A stretch of DNA of 64,000 bases, from assembly GCF_000425265.1 (NCBI RefSeq), contig NZ_AUDC01000012.1, positions 431,080 through 495,079 of the forward strand. Direction: 5' to 3'. Below are positions 28,286 to 36,555 of this stretch, one piece after another. Origin of the DNA: Maridesulfovibrio zosterae DSM 11974. Its GTDB lineage: Bacteria; Desulfobacterota; Desulfovibrionia; Desulfovibrionales; Desulfovibrionaceae. Numbering within the stretch: the first letter of the stretch is position 1; each line of letters begins with the position of its first letter. Under the pieces are notes generated by a model. That model saw only the letters and a list, made by a program, of their open reading frames with translations. It made no database searches and was not told the DNA's origin. Position numbers and translations under genes: made by a program.

Positions 28286-28324
28286 AAAATAGGCAGTTAG
28301 ACTTTTGATCTAACTGCCTATTTT
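28286..28324. terminator. Bidirectional terminator after chemoreceptor operon
   Basis: Perfect 16-base arms AAAATAGGCAGTTAGA / TCTAACTGCCTATTTT with a seven-base loop. It serves the chemoreceptor (plus) and the convergent transglutaminase gene (minus). Confidence 0.85.
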
Positions 28325-28384
28325 ATTGTCTTCTCACAGATAATTTTTTTACCTATTGGAATAACACCTCATAAACTATAACTA

Positions 28385-28963
28385 TTATTTTAGTAAAAGA
28401 TGCATATCAGGTAAATTTTCATACACTGCGTCATACGAATCAAACTCTTCTAATACCGCTGATACTAGCGGGTGAGGATCACTCCATATTTCAGGTAGAT
28501 CAGCTTCCTCCTGTTGAACAGTTGGAAAAGCCAATTGCTCAACAGGAGGAACAAATTGAGCGTTGACACCCTCTTTATTCCCACGAGGATCAATACGATA
28601 CCATCCGTAATTCTTAAGATGAACAGCTGTAAGGCCATGCAAACAAAATGGAGCTCCATGTTCGCCTACACTGATCCTTTGATAGCAAAGCCCCGCAGGT
28701 ATGCTATTGGATCTGAGCAGGGCAACCAGCAAATGACTTTTTGCATAACAGTATCCGGTTCTGTGTCTGAGCACATCAGAAGCTTTGCAGGTCACGGGAT
28801 TCATTTTATAGTCGTAACTATGCATGATATTATCACGTACCCATTCAAAACATTGTTTTGCAATCGATTCATCATTCGCACCTGAAGATAATGACGTTGC
28901 CAAACGGATTATATCCGAATGCCCCCAGTCTATATAGTACGACTGTTCAAAGAATTGTTTCAT
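28385..28963 (-). CDS. Transglutaminase-like cysteine protease-fold protein
   Basis: A 192-residue protein of the transglutaminase-like superfamily. The catalytic triad is readable: Cys in RTGYCYAKSHLLVALLR, His in CLHGLTAVHLKN, and Asp in WYRIDPRGN. The family includes proteases and amide-modifying enzymes; no signal peptide is seen, so it is cytoplasmic. Its start lies 13 bp after the stop of the CoA-disulfide reductase-like gene and it lacks a clear ribosome-binding site, so it is probably the second gene of that operon, translated by coupling. The substrate is unknown. Confidence 0.8.
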   Translation of the reverse strand: MKQFFEQSYYIDWGHSDIIRLATSLSSGANDESIAKQCFEWVRDNIMHSYDYKMNPVTCKASDVLRHRTGYCYAKSHLLVALLRSNSIPAGLCYQRISVGEHGAPFCLHGLTAVHLKNYGWYRIDPRGNKEGVNAQFVPPVEQLAFPTVQQEEADLPEIWSDPHPLVSAVLEEFDSYDAVYENLPDMHLLLK

Positions 28964-28976
28964 TATGATTTAACTA

Positions 28977-30671
28977 TTAAAATTCCACTTTGAAAGGCCA
29001 AGCCATAATACCACCTTCCATAACTCTCACATTAGTCCATCCATTTGCTTCCAACACACGCTGAGCTTCATAACCCCGCATGGATATTTTACAAAAAGTA
29101 ACAATCTCTGCGTCCTTATCCGAAGGGAGTTTGTCCAGGAAATTACGGAGAGTACCGAGTGGAATCAAAGTCTCACCGACATTCAGGCGCATTTCCTTAA
29201 ATTCAACAGGAGAACGAACATCTAAAATAAAAGAATCAGCACTGGAGTCGATTCGTTCTTTAACTTCAGCATTGCTGATACCAGTCATTCTACCGGCAAT
29301 TTTATTACCTAAGATATGAGCTGTAGTGATAAAATGATCAATAGCCAGCGAGAAAGGAGGAGCATAAGGGAGATCGGCCACACCGATATCGTATACAGTG
29401 TTTCCATTCATAACAGCCATAGCAGCCTCGGCAACCTGACGATTTACCTCGCCCGGACCAACACATTGAAATCCTAGTATGCGCCCTGTTCTGGCATCAG
29501 CAACCATCTTGGAAACCAGCAGCTTAGCTCCCATAAAGCCGGGCTTATCCAGACTGGCATTAGTTGCCGTAACAACCTTATATCCTTCAGCTTTGGCTCG
29601 TTTTTCAGATAACCCAGTTGATCCGGCACTCAAATCAAAAACCTTACATATACCACTGTTGACGGTACCGGGAAAAACAGCATTGTCACCGAGGATCATA
29701 TTGTCGGCAGCAACTCTAGCCTCAATGTTGGCAAGGTCACCGTATGGAGCATAAGTCTTCTTGCCGGTAATACGGTTGGGAATCTCTACGCAGTCACCGG
29801 CAGCATAAATACTGGGATCGGAAGTACGCATATGCTCGTCGACAACGATACCGCCAAAATCACCGATATCCAGCCCTGCTTCTCTTGCTAAAGTAGTATT
29901 TGGAACAACTCCAATAGCAACGACTGCCAATTCACAAGCGACTATCGATCCGTCAGTCAGCTTTACCCCTGTCAACTTACCGTTCTCGCCGATAAATTCA
30001 GAAACACCGTTCTCAGTGTGTACAGTAACACCTTTGGAAGCTACATGCTTTTCCACCAATTTAGCGATTTCCCAGTCCAGAAACATGAGCAGTTGAGAAA
30101 GCATTTCAACCACATTAACATTCATACCCGAATCAGCCATGGCTTCACAAACTTCAATACCGATCAAACCACCGCCGACAATGACTACATTTTTAACTTC
30201 CCCGGAATCACGCAGTTCACGTAGCTTGTCAGCATCACGCATCTCAGACAGTGCCTGAACGCCATCCAGGTCAATACCGGCAATAGGAGGGCGACGTGGA
30301 GTTGCCCCTGTACAAACTACTAATTTATCATAAGGAACTGTAGATTCTTCACCAGTAATAACATCCACACAAGAAACAGTTTTACTATCTCGATCAATGG
30401 AAGTAACATCTGTATTAACCTTGGCATCAACACCTTTAGCCGCCGCAAAGAATGCTTCATTACGAACCACCCCTGTGGGCGTAGCTAGCAGCTGATCACG
30501 CTCATCAAAATTACCACCGATATAGTAAGGATAGCCGCAGGATGCCATAGACAGCTCCGGGGCTTTTTGCAGCAAAGTAACCTTAGCAGTATCATCCAAT
30601 CTTTTAGCGCGGGCCGCAGCTTTTGGACCGGCGGCGGAACCGCCGATGACGACTATGTTTTGAGAACTCAT
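28977..30671 (-). CDS. CoA-disulfide/polysulfide reductase with rhodanese domain
   Basis: A 564-residue flavoprotein. An FAD motif (VVIGGSAAGPKAAARA), the single active cysteine of the CoA-disulfide reductase/NADH oxidase group (SMASCGYPYYIGG, Cys45), the NAD(P)H motif (VVIVGGGLIGIEVCEAM) and IYAAGDCVEI are in order. A dimerisation domain and then a C-terminal rhodanese domain (about 470-564) follow, with active Cys527 in TFCKISMRG. Fusions of this kind reduce polysulfide, elemental sulfur adducts or CoA persulfide with NAD(P)H. That suits a sulfur-cycling anaerobe. GAGGAG precedes the ATG. A transglutaminase-like gene follows at once. Confidence 0.9.
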   Translation of the reverse strand: MSSQNIVVIGGSAAGPKAAARAKRLDDTAKVTLLQKAPELSMASCGYPYYIGGNFDERDQLLATPTGVVRNEAFFAAAKGVDAKVNTDVTSIDRDSKTVSCVDVITGEESTVPYDKLVVCTGATPRRPPIAGIDLDGVQALSEMRDADKLRELRDSGEVKNVVIVGGGLIGIEVCEAMADSGMNVNVVEMLSQLLMFLDWEIAKLVEKHVASKGVTVHTENGVSEFIGENGKLTGVKLTDGSIVACELAVVAIGVVPNTTLAREAGLDIGDFGGIVVDEHMRTSDPSIYAAGDCVEIPNRITGKKTYAPYGDLANIEARVAADNMILGDNAVFPGTVNSGICKVFDLSAGSTGLSEKRAKAEGYKVVTATNASLDKPGFMGAKLLVSKMVADARTGRILGFQCVGPGEVNRQVAEAAMAVMNGNTVYDIGVADLPYAPPFSLAIDHFITTAHILGNKIAGRMTGISNAEVKERIDSSADSFILDVRSPVEFKEMRLNVGETLIPLGTLRNFLDKLPSDKDAEIVTFCKISMRGYEAQRVLEANGWTNVRVMEGGIMAWPFKVEF

Positions 30672-30879
30672 CGATTAATCTCCTCTTTACAAAATGTTAT
30701 ACACTTGAAGTGATGCCCTCTACGAGATCAATAGGACAACAATTTATGATGACAGCACAATTCACGTACGACTGGGAGGGTTTTACACTAAACTTAATTT
30801 AAAAGCATTGATCTCAATCAATGAAACCTGATTTTAAATCAGACTTTAACCAAAAGAAGACTTATCAATAAAACATAAA

Positions 30880-30907
30880 TGGGCTGTAAGGATATCCCTA
30901 CAGCCCA
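30880..30907 (-). terminator. Terminator after metallo-beta-lactamase-fold gene
   Basis: The stem TGGGCTGTA / TACAGCCCA surrounds an inner GGATATCC palindrome, 53 bp beyond the minus-strand stop codon. Confidence 0.65.
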
Positions 30908-30959
30908 ATAATAAACCAATAAAAAAGGTCACTTTATTTCAGAATGCTCAAGTATCAGA

Positions 30960-31904
30960 CTAAGAATTCTTTTTCTGATCGGAAATAGCCTTATCCACCC
31001 AAACTCTTAATCGGTTCTGGTAATCTGAATACCCTTCTTCGCCGACAAAGAATGGATTGGCGCCGGCAGTCTTTCTACTTCTGCATGCGTCAAGTTTCTT
31101 ATACCCGTTTTCAGAAAACAAATGTGCAGTAACCATAACATTTACGTGATTAGCCCGGGTATATTCAGCAAAATGATCAATAGATTTGCGATATGCCTGC
31201 TTCGCTTCAAGAGTTCTAGGAAGACCGCTTCCGCCCCATTGGCCAACCATGAATGTTTTACCGTTTTCACGCGCAGGATATATGAACGATAAGCATCCCG
31301 GAGTATGTCCCGGAGTTTCAATAACGGTTATCGTAGTATCCCCAAGCTTAACCTTTTGGCCATCATGTATATATGCATCGACTTTACATTTGGGTGAACG
31401 GGGACCATTTGCTCCCTTATTATTTTCATTCATAAAATGAAAATCTCTCTCACTCATGAGTATTTTAGCATTGTATTTATCCTTTATATATTGAGCTCCA
31501 CCGTAATGATCACCATGCCCATGGGTAAGCATAACCATTTTAATATCTTCAGGATTTAAGTCAACTTTTCGAAGGCCATCAATAATAAGTTGTGCATCAC
31601 GATTGTCCCACATGGAATCAATCAAGATAATCCCATCAGATGTATTCAAAACCCACGAAACAACACTCATACTGCCAATACAATACAAATTATCTGCAAC
31701 TTTTGTTGGTATTAAAGGAGTATTATCAAACAACTGTTTTGGAAGATTTTTAACTCCCGCAGGCATGGGGGACATTGTTCTCTTGTCATTATCATTGGCT
31801 TCAGCATTTGTGATAAGAAGGGGAAATGCCGCCATGCAAAGAAACTTCTTCAACGCATTACGACGCCCAATATCAGTAATTGAGTCAGGCATAAAATTCT
31901 CCAT
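30960..31904 (-). CDS. Tat-exported metallo-beta-lactamase-fold hydrolase (B3-like)
   Basis: A 314-residue periplasmic metallohydrolase. A twin-arginine signal (GRRNALKKFLCMAAFPLLITNAEA, residues 13-36) leads to a binuclear zinc site: THGHGDHYGG (His128, His130, Asp132, His133), TPGHTPG (His200) and TAHLF (His261). This set and the GQWGGSGLPR segment resemble subclass B3 beta-lactamases and their non-lactamase relatives. Beta-lactam hydrolysis is not shown; environmental homologues often have other substrates. It stands alone, with a terminator after it and 240 bp of gene-free DNA before it. Confidence 0.85.
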   Translation of the reverse strand: MENFMPDSITDIGRRNALKKFLCMAAFPLLITNAEANDNDKRTMSPMPAGVKNLPKQLFDNTPLIPTKVADNLYCIGSMSVVSWVLNTSDGIILIDSMWDNRDAQLIIDGLRKVDLNPEDIKMVMLTHGHGDHYGGAQYIKDKYNAKILMSERDFHFMNENNKGANGPRSPKCKVDAYIHDGQKVKLGDTTITVIETPGHTPGCLSFIYPARENGKTFMVGQWGGSGLPRTLEAKQAYRKSIDHFAEYTRANHVNVMVTAHLFSENGYKKLDACRSRKTAGANPFFVGEEGYSDYQNRLRVWVDKAISDQKKNS

Positions 31905-32146
31905 TTTTTAGGGAAGGACGAGCTGTTCATGCACAAATAATTTACAATCTTAATAAAGGTGCACTATCAAAAAAACTCGAACAGATTCGAATAAATGAAA
32001 CTATACATGAACTAACCGGCTAAACAATGACCTGAGTCACTGAGAAGAACGAATGTGAAGAGCAAGACTTAATGCAGCAGAACTCAGTTGAAGTCATATA
32101 TATCACAACTGAAACGACGCCCCAACAGATCCGAAGACAACACGGA

Positions 32147-34153
32147 TTAAACCTTCGAGACATCCACAGTATTGTCGTTCAAAGTAGTCGCTTCTCCAAT
32201 ATCCGATAGTCTTTCATGATGCAGGGTATTTACAAGATTCCCCGTAACCGATTGTCTGGTATCAAAAACACCTACAGCTGTAACAGCTCCTTTAGCGACT
32301 AGAGAAGTCACTCGTGCGATAAATGTAACCTCACCCAAATCATTAAAAGCACGAACTAAATCTTTATCCGCAATATCCCGTACAGCCGCATCATCTGGAT
32401 GTATAGCCAGAGTCATATCTCCCCGCCTGTCGACAAGATCATCACGTTCCAAGAAAATTGAGTTCAAAGTTTCTGCACTTGGTGCTGCAATCAACCGTAA
32501 AGGATAACTGCCTCCATGATTTTCCTGATAGTGCGGGATTGGAGCGGCAAGATCATTATTAACAATCTGCATCTTGCCTGTAGGAGTTCTCCAGTCAGTG
32601 TGATCAGCAAACGGAATGGAAAGTAATCCACCAGTTTTCAGGATCTCACGCTGTTCAACTGAAAGATCCACCAATCCTTGCAGAGGATGTTCCAACAGCT
32701 CTTTTATAAGATTCTCTTCGGTTTGATAAAAATAACTGTCTTCATATCCCATCCCCTTAGCGAGAAGACAAAAGATATCCCAGTTACTTTTGCATTCACC
32801 AGGTGCAGGTATAATTTTATATGCCGTTCCAAACGAACAATAACCGTAAGAACTGTAGCAGTCAGATTGCTCCACGGAGAAGGTCGCCGGCAGTATTATA
32901 TCGGCATAACGGGCAGTATCGGTCATAAAACGTTCGTGTACCACGGTAAACAACTCAGGATTAAGCAATCCATTTTCTATACCCTGCTGGTTTGCTACCG
33001 AGGCAACTGGATTACTGGCATATATATGCAGACAACGTATCGGAGTCTCTCCGTTCTCTCCTTGTAAAGCTGAACCGAGTTTATTTATATTTACTGTACG
33101 GGCTTTGTTACGTCTAAAATCAGGTCTTGTAATTCGATCCATGTCCACATAAGGACCTCCTCCTGTATTACATCCGCATAGACCTCCACCAGAGCGAGTC
33201 CATGCTCCGGTAAAAGCTGATAAAATTGTAATAAGACGAACGGTCATTCCGCCATTTCCATGCCGTGAATTTCCACTGCCCAGAATAATGGCCGGGGCTG
33301 AAGCTGCTCCATATTCTCTGGCAAGCTCAACTATAACCTTAGCTGGTACTCCGGTTATCCCCTCTGCCCATTCCGGTGAATAGGTACTAAGTGTTTCTTT
33401 GAACTCATCAAAGCCTACCGCTTCTGTTCTCATAAATTCTAAATCAGTCATACCTTCTTCATGCAGCACATGCATCATAGCAAGCGCCAGTGCCCCGTCA
33501 GTACCGGGAGTAACGAGTACAACTTGATCACAGTATGAAGCCATTTCATGAGCATACGATTCGATAAGCACAACACGCTTTCCATTCTTACGGGCCCGAA
33601 CAATATCCGGCATACTCTGAAGGCGCGTAGCCTTCATGTTACAACCCCACACTATATAAAAATCACTATCAGCAAGTTCTCTTGGATCAAGGCCCCCTGT
33701 CTCACCCATTACCGCTGAATACCCAGCTCCCTTAGCTGAAGCGCATAGGGTCTTTATAAGCAAACATGCTCCCATTTTATTAAACAGAGCATCACCACAA
33801 TTGCGGTGAATAAAACTCATAACCCCTGAATAATAAAATGGCAGAATTGAGTCTGGACCATTCTCAGCCAAAGCCTGCTTCCACCGTTCTACAATTGTAC
33901 TGACAGCTTCATTCCATGAAACAGGAATAAACTCTCCGGCCCCCTTCTTTCCAACTCGTTTTAGGGGGGTAGTTATCCGCTTAGATGAATATATGGATTT
34001 TTCATAACGCTGCATCTTACGGCAGATCAGGCCGCCTGAAATGAGGTCATCTGGATCACCTTTAATTTTAACAATGCGATCATTGTCAGTTTCAGCCAAA
34101 AGTCCGCAAGTGGTTGGACAGTCATATGGACAGATAGTTTTATACGTTGTCAT
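32147..34153 (-). CDS. Molybdopterin oxidoreductase (DMSO reductase family), cytoplasmic
   Basis: A 668-residue Mo/W-bisMGD enzyme. The N-terminal [4Fe-4S] site CPYDCPTTC...LICRK (C-X3-C-X3-C-X~33-C) is followed by the three cofactor domains (VWGCNMKATRLQ, LGSGNSRHGNGG, LHIYASNPVASVA, ERFMTDTARYADIILPA) and the C-terminal molybdopterin dinucleotide-binding domain (about 555-655). No Tat signal is present, so it works in the cytoplasm. No small electron-transfer subunit or MobA-type gene is adjacent, and the donor and substrate are unknown. The molybdate uptake/storage genes at 13.5-15.7 kb could supply its metal (inference). The start has a poor ribosome-binding site. Confidence 0.88.
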   Translation of the reverse strand: MTTYKTICPYDCPTTCGLLAETDNDRIVKIKGDPDDLISGGLICRKMQRYEKSIYSSKRITTPLKRVGKKGAGEFIPVSWNEAVSTIVERWKQALAENGPDSILPFYYSGVMSFIHRNCGDALFNKMGACLLIKTLCASAKGAGYSAVMGETGGLDPRELADSDFYIVWGCNMKATRLQSMPDIVRARKNGKRVVLIESYAHEMASYCDQVVLVTPGTDGALALAMMHVLHEEGMTDLEFMRTEAVGFDEFKETLSTYSPEWAEGITGVPAKVIVELAREYGAASAPAIILGSGNSRHGNGGMTVRLITILSAFTGAWTRSGGGLCGCNTGGGPYVDMDRITRPDFRRNKARTVNINKLGSALQGENGETPIRCLHIYASNPVASVANQQGIENGLLNPELFTVVHERFMTDTARYADIILPATFSVEQSDCYSSYGYCSFGTAYKIIPAPGECKSNWDIFCLLAKGMGYEDSYFYQTEENLIKELLEHPLQGLVDLSVEQREILKTGGLLSIPFADHTDWRTPTGKMQIVNNDLAAPIPHYQENHGGSYPLRLIAAPSAETLNSIFLERDDLVDRRGDMTLAIHPDDAAVRDIADKDLVRAFNDLGEVTFIARVTSLVAKGAVTAVGVFDTRQSVTGNLVNTLHHERLSDIGEATTLNDNTVDVSKV

Positions 34154-34348
34154 GCTTAAAATCCAATTTAATTGATTTAACTACTAAGAAACTAACCATT
34201 GTCAGAAACTAATAATTTTAAGATTTAGAATTGCATAAAATATGAAAAATAAGACAATTATTACAGCATTTTTTAAACAATATACATTTACTTTAAACTA
34301 AACATAAGTGTTGATCAAATTCTTACAACTACAGTTGCGTTGCCATAT

Positions 34349-35371
34349 TTATCTTTTTTCCAACTGGGCCATAGTTATAAGTCCAAACCCATTTTCTGAA
34401 ACATTTTCATATCTGATATTTTCAAATCCATGTAAAAGTAAAACTTTTGTGAGTTCATCTTTTTCTATAAAATGTGATGAGTATCCGCATAGTCTGGTCA
34501 AAGCCTCCAGCGAAGCTTTGGCTTTCAAGTCAGCAGATTTTTCATACCGGGTATAATGATGAGAAACGAACCAACCGCCCGGCTTAAGTGTCTCTGCAAT
34601 TTTCTTAACAGCATTCGAAAGATCTTTTTTCATAGCATATAAGATGTGTGACATGACCGCTATATCATATTGCGATTCTGGCAGACGATCTTCTCTGAAA
34701 TTAAAAGCACTGGTTGTGATCCGCTTTCTAAACCCCATATTATTGCAACGGGATTGAACCAAATCCAAAACATGCGGCAGGTCATAGATAACCCCCTCCA
34801 TCTTGGAATTTCGCTCTAGAACTCCAAGAGTATATAGGCCATGATTACCTCCAATGTCACACATGGAAGTAAAATCATCAAAACCGGGCAACCTCGAAAT
34901 ACAATCTACCACCGGAGCCAATCCGCTGCTCATGGCATCCTGCGCAGTACCTTCAATGGCATCTTCGGCCCCCCACTCACTATCTGTAACCTCACGCTGC
35001 ATCTCTCCACCAGCAAGCAGTTCAGGTATAGAGTCTTCAATCAGTGAATTGAAATGGGAAGACAACTGCAAAGCTTTCCCCTGATATAATGGAGATGTGC
35101 TGACAAGATATTCAACAGCCAGAGATGTATTTCTATAAATCCCATCTTTAAACTCTAAAATTTCGGAAGCAACCAGCACATCAAGAACTGGCTCCAAGCG
35201 TACAGCTTCAAGCCCCATATCATCAGCTAAATCCCCAGCAGTCGTTCCGATATCTGAAATAAAGTCAAACAATTTCAACTTTACTGCAGCTATAATTAAT
35301 TTAGGAGTAATCGACTCCATTATTAATTTACGTACTGGTCCAAAATCATTTTCAGGTATAGCAATAAACAT
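34349..35371 (-). CDS. SAM-dependent O-methyltransferase-like protein
   Basis: A 340-residue protein of the hydroxyneurosporene/acetylserotonin O-methyltransferase type. The N-terminal winged-helix dimerisation domain (KLKLFDFISDIGTTAGDLADDMGL, LEPVLDVLVASEIL) is followed by the SAM-binding domain (FTSMCDIGGNHGLYTLGVLE, motif I) and VIYDLPHVLDL, then the catalytic-region segments YDIAVMSHILYAM and LKPGGWFVSHHYTR. The substrate is unknown. A palindromic site (35382-35400) lies just upstream and matches the site before the adjacent marR gene, only 44 bp away. The two genes probably form one regulated unit responding to a small aromatic or phenolic effector (inference). Confidence 0.82.
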   Translation of the reverse strand: MFIAIPENDFGPVRKLIMESITPKLIIAAVKLKLFDFISDIGTTAGDLADDMGLEAVRLEPVLDVLVASEILEFKDGIYRNTSLAVEYLVSTSPLYQGKALQLSSHFNSLIEDSIPELLAGGEMQREVTDSEWGAEDAIEGTAQDAMSSGLAPVVDCISRLPGFDDFTSMCDIGGNHGLYTLGVLERNSKMEGVIYDLPHVLDLVQSRCNNMGFRKRITTSAFNFREDRLPESQYDIAVMSHILYAMKKDLSNAVKKIAETLKPGGWFVSHHYTRYEKSADLKAKASLEALTRLCGYSSHFIEKDELTKVLLLHGFENIRYENVSENGFGLITMAQLEKR

Positions 35372-35381
35372 AGCCCCTCCG

Positions 35382-35400
35382 AAGTTTAGCAGCTAAACTT
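35382..35400. promoter_or_regulatory. MarR-type operator upstream of methyltransferase
   Basis: The perfect palindrome AAGTTTAGC-A-GCTAAACTT lies between the marR stop and the methyltransferase start. Its TTTAGC-N-GCTAAA core is identical to that of the site in front of marR. Confidence 0.75.
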
Positions 35401-35415
35401 ATTTAATAAAAAAAT

Positions 35416-35874
35416 TTACTCTAAATAATTATCCATCCAGCTATTCATTTTCTCGCTCAATTCGCAAACAAGACGATAAGAGTCATCATCCAGCCCCCCC
35501 AGGAACTCTATAAATTCAGCATCATGGTGCTTATGAAATTCCATATGATTGTCATGAGCAATTCGTCCTGACTCAGTTGCCCTTATAATTGAGCGAGCTC
35601 TATTTAATTGATCCTTTTCCCTGGAAAGCAAACCTTTTTTACACAACCGACCAATTATCTGGGAAACAGCCCCTTTAGTAATACCAAGTTCACGTGCAAG
35701 ATCTGTAACACCCGAAGATCCATGACCAACAACGGTTGACACCATTTTTATTTCAGCAGGGAACAAAGGATCACCCACGCCAAAATCAAAGGGCATCTTT
35801 TCGATTCGTGAATACTTTTCCATAGCATTTCCTAATAGCTTCATTGCCGGCAACACTTTTTTAAATGTTTTCAT
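35416..35874 (-). CDS. MarR-family transcriptional regulator
   Basis: A 152-residue winged-helix regulator. VSTVVGHGSSGVTDLARELGITKGAVSQIIGRLCKKGLLSRE is the DNA-binding helix-turn-helix and the wing follows (DQLNRARSIIRATESGR). The flanking helices would form the dimer. The ATG at 35874 is used; a GTG two codons upstream is also possible. Its promoter holds a 27-bp palindrome (35876-35902) that abuts the start codon, and a matching 19-bp palindrome lies before the downstream methyltransferase gene. Autorepression and control of the methyltransferase are therefore likely. The ligand is unknown. Confidence 0.9.
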   Translation of the reverse strand: MKTFKKVLPAMKLLGNAMEKYSRIEKMPFDFGVGDPLFPAEIKMVSTVVGHGSSGVTDLARELGITKGAVSQIIGRLCKKGLLSREKDQLNRARSIIRATESGRIAHDNHMEFHKHHDAEFIEFLGGLDDDSYRLVCELSEKMNSWMDNYLE

Positions 35875-35875
35875 A

Positions 35876-35902
35876 CACACTGTTTAGCTGCTAAACAGTG
35901 TG
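35876..35902. promoter_or_regulatory. MarR-type operator at its own gene start
   Basis: Perfect 13-base arms CACACTGTTTAGC / GCTAAACAGTGTG around a single T, abutting the marR start codon. The core TTTAGC-N-GCTAAA recurs at 35382-35400, which supports binding by the same regulator. Confidence 0.8.
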
Positions 35903-36197
35903 CAGTCAATCTGCTTTCATAAAAGATATTCTTGATATCACAACTGCACAAACACCTAAGTTTGAATTCTGACTTAATTATACTGGTACTAAAAAAAAAG
36001 AATTGATCACCAGTAATTCTCAGAAATCCAATCTCTTGGATAGTTATACACATAAATTTATTTTCTGTGGAAAACGAGTAAGTGCTCCTATGTCAGCCTT
36101 ACTCCCACAAAGGCTAATGAGCTTTGAGTATGAAAAAGTCTAGAAAGGTCTTGACCAAAAGCCAAGGTTTGCTAGACTCACCAGCGTTGATTTTGTA
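35903..36197. other. Intergenic region before riboswitch
   Basis: No gene is seen. A hairpin with arms AGTCTAG (36137-36143) and CTAGACT (36172-36178) lies just before the riboswitch; it may be a leader element or the terminator of nothing visible. The promoters of marR (minus) and of the ribonucleotide reductase (plus) must lie here. Confidence 0.4.
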
Positions 36198-36320
36198 CTT
36201 CAGGTATCTGAACTTTTCAGATCATAAATAAAGGAAACCCGGTTAGATTCCGGGGCGGTTCTGCCACTGTATTTTTTATACTTTTATAAGGATAAAAAAA
36301 GCCAGCAACCTTTCCTGAAG
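36198..36320 (+). promoter_or_regulatory. Cobalamin (AdoCbl) riboswitch
   Basis: The closing stem P1 pairs CTTCAGG (36198-36204) with CCTGAAG (36314-36320). Between them lie the hallmarks of the cobalamin aptamer: GGAAACCCGGTTAGATTCCGGGG, interrupted by family-typical bases, the B12-box-like GCCACTG (36263-36269) and GCCAGCAACC (36301-36310). The switch sits about 235 bp upstream of the AdoCbl-dependent ribonucleotide reductase start, so it probably lowers expression according to cobalamin supply. Several short hairpins between 36325 and 36425 could form the expression platform. Confidence 0.88.
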
Positions 36321-36555
36321 CATTTCTGCAAGATGCAGATATTTTCCATCATACGGATACTCTGGCTTTAAGAAATATCCGACCTTAAAAAACTTGCAGG
36401 ATACAGCCTTCTGGGCTCCCTGCGCCACAAACTCATACCTTATCTTCATGCTGAAGGACCTGCATACTGGCAATTTTCAAATTGCTTTGTCGCTTGTGCT
36501 TTGTGCTATGATAAAAAGGTCTGGGACAGACAATCCCCTCAAAGGACTAAACAGA

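Noticed and set aside
36394..36555. N-terminal extension of the ribonucleotide reductase by 54 codons
   Set aside because: These codons lie in the riboswitch leader; the ATG at 36556 has AAAGGA at the right distance and begins the conserved protein.
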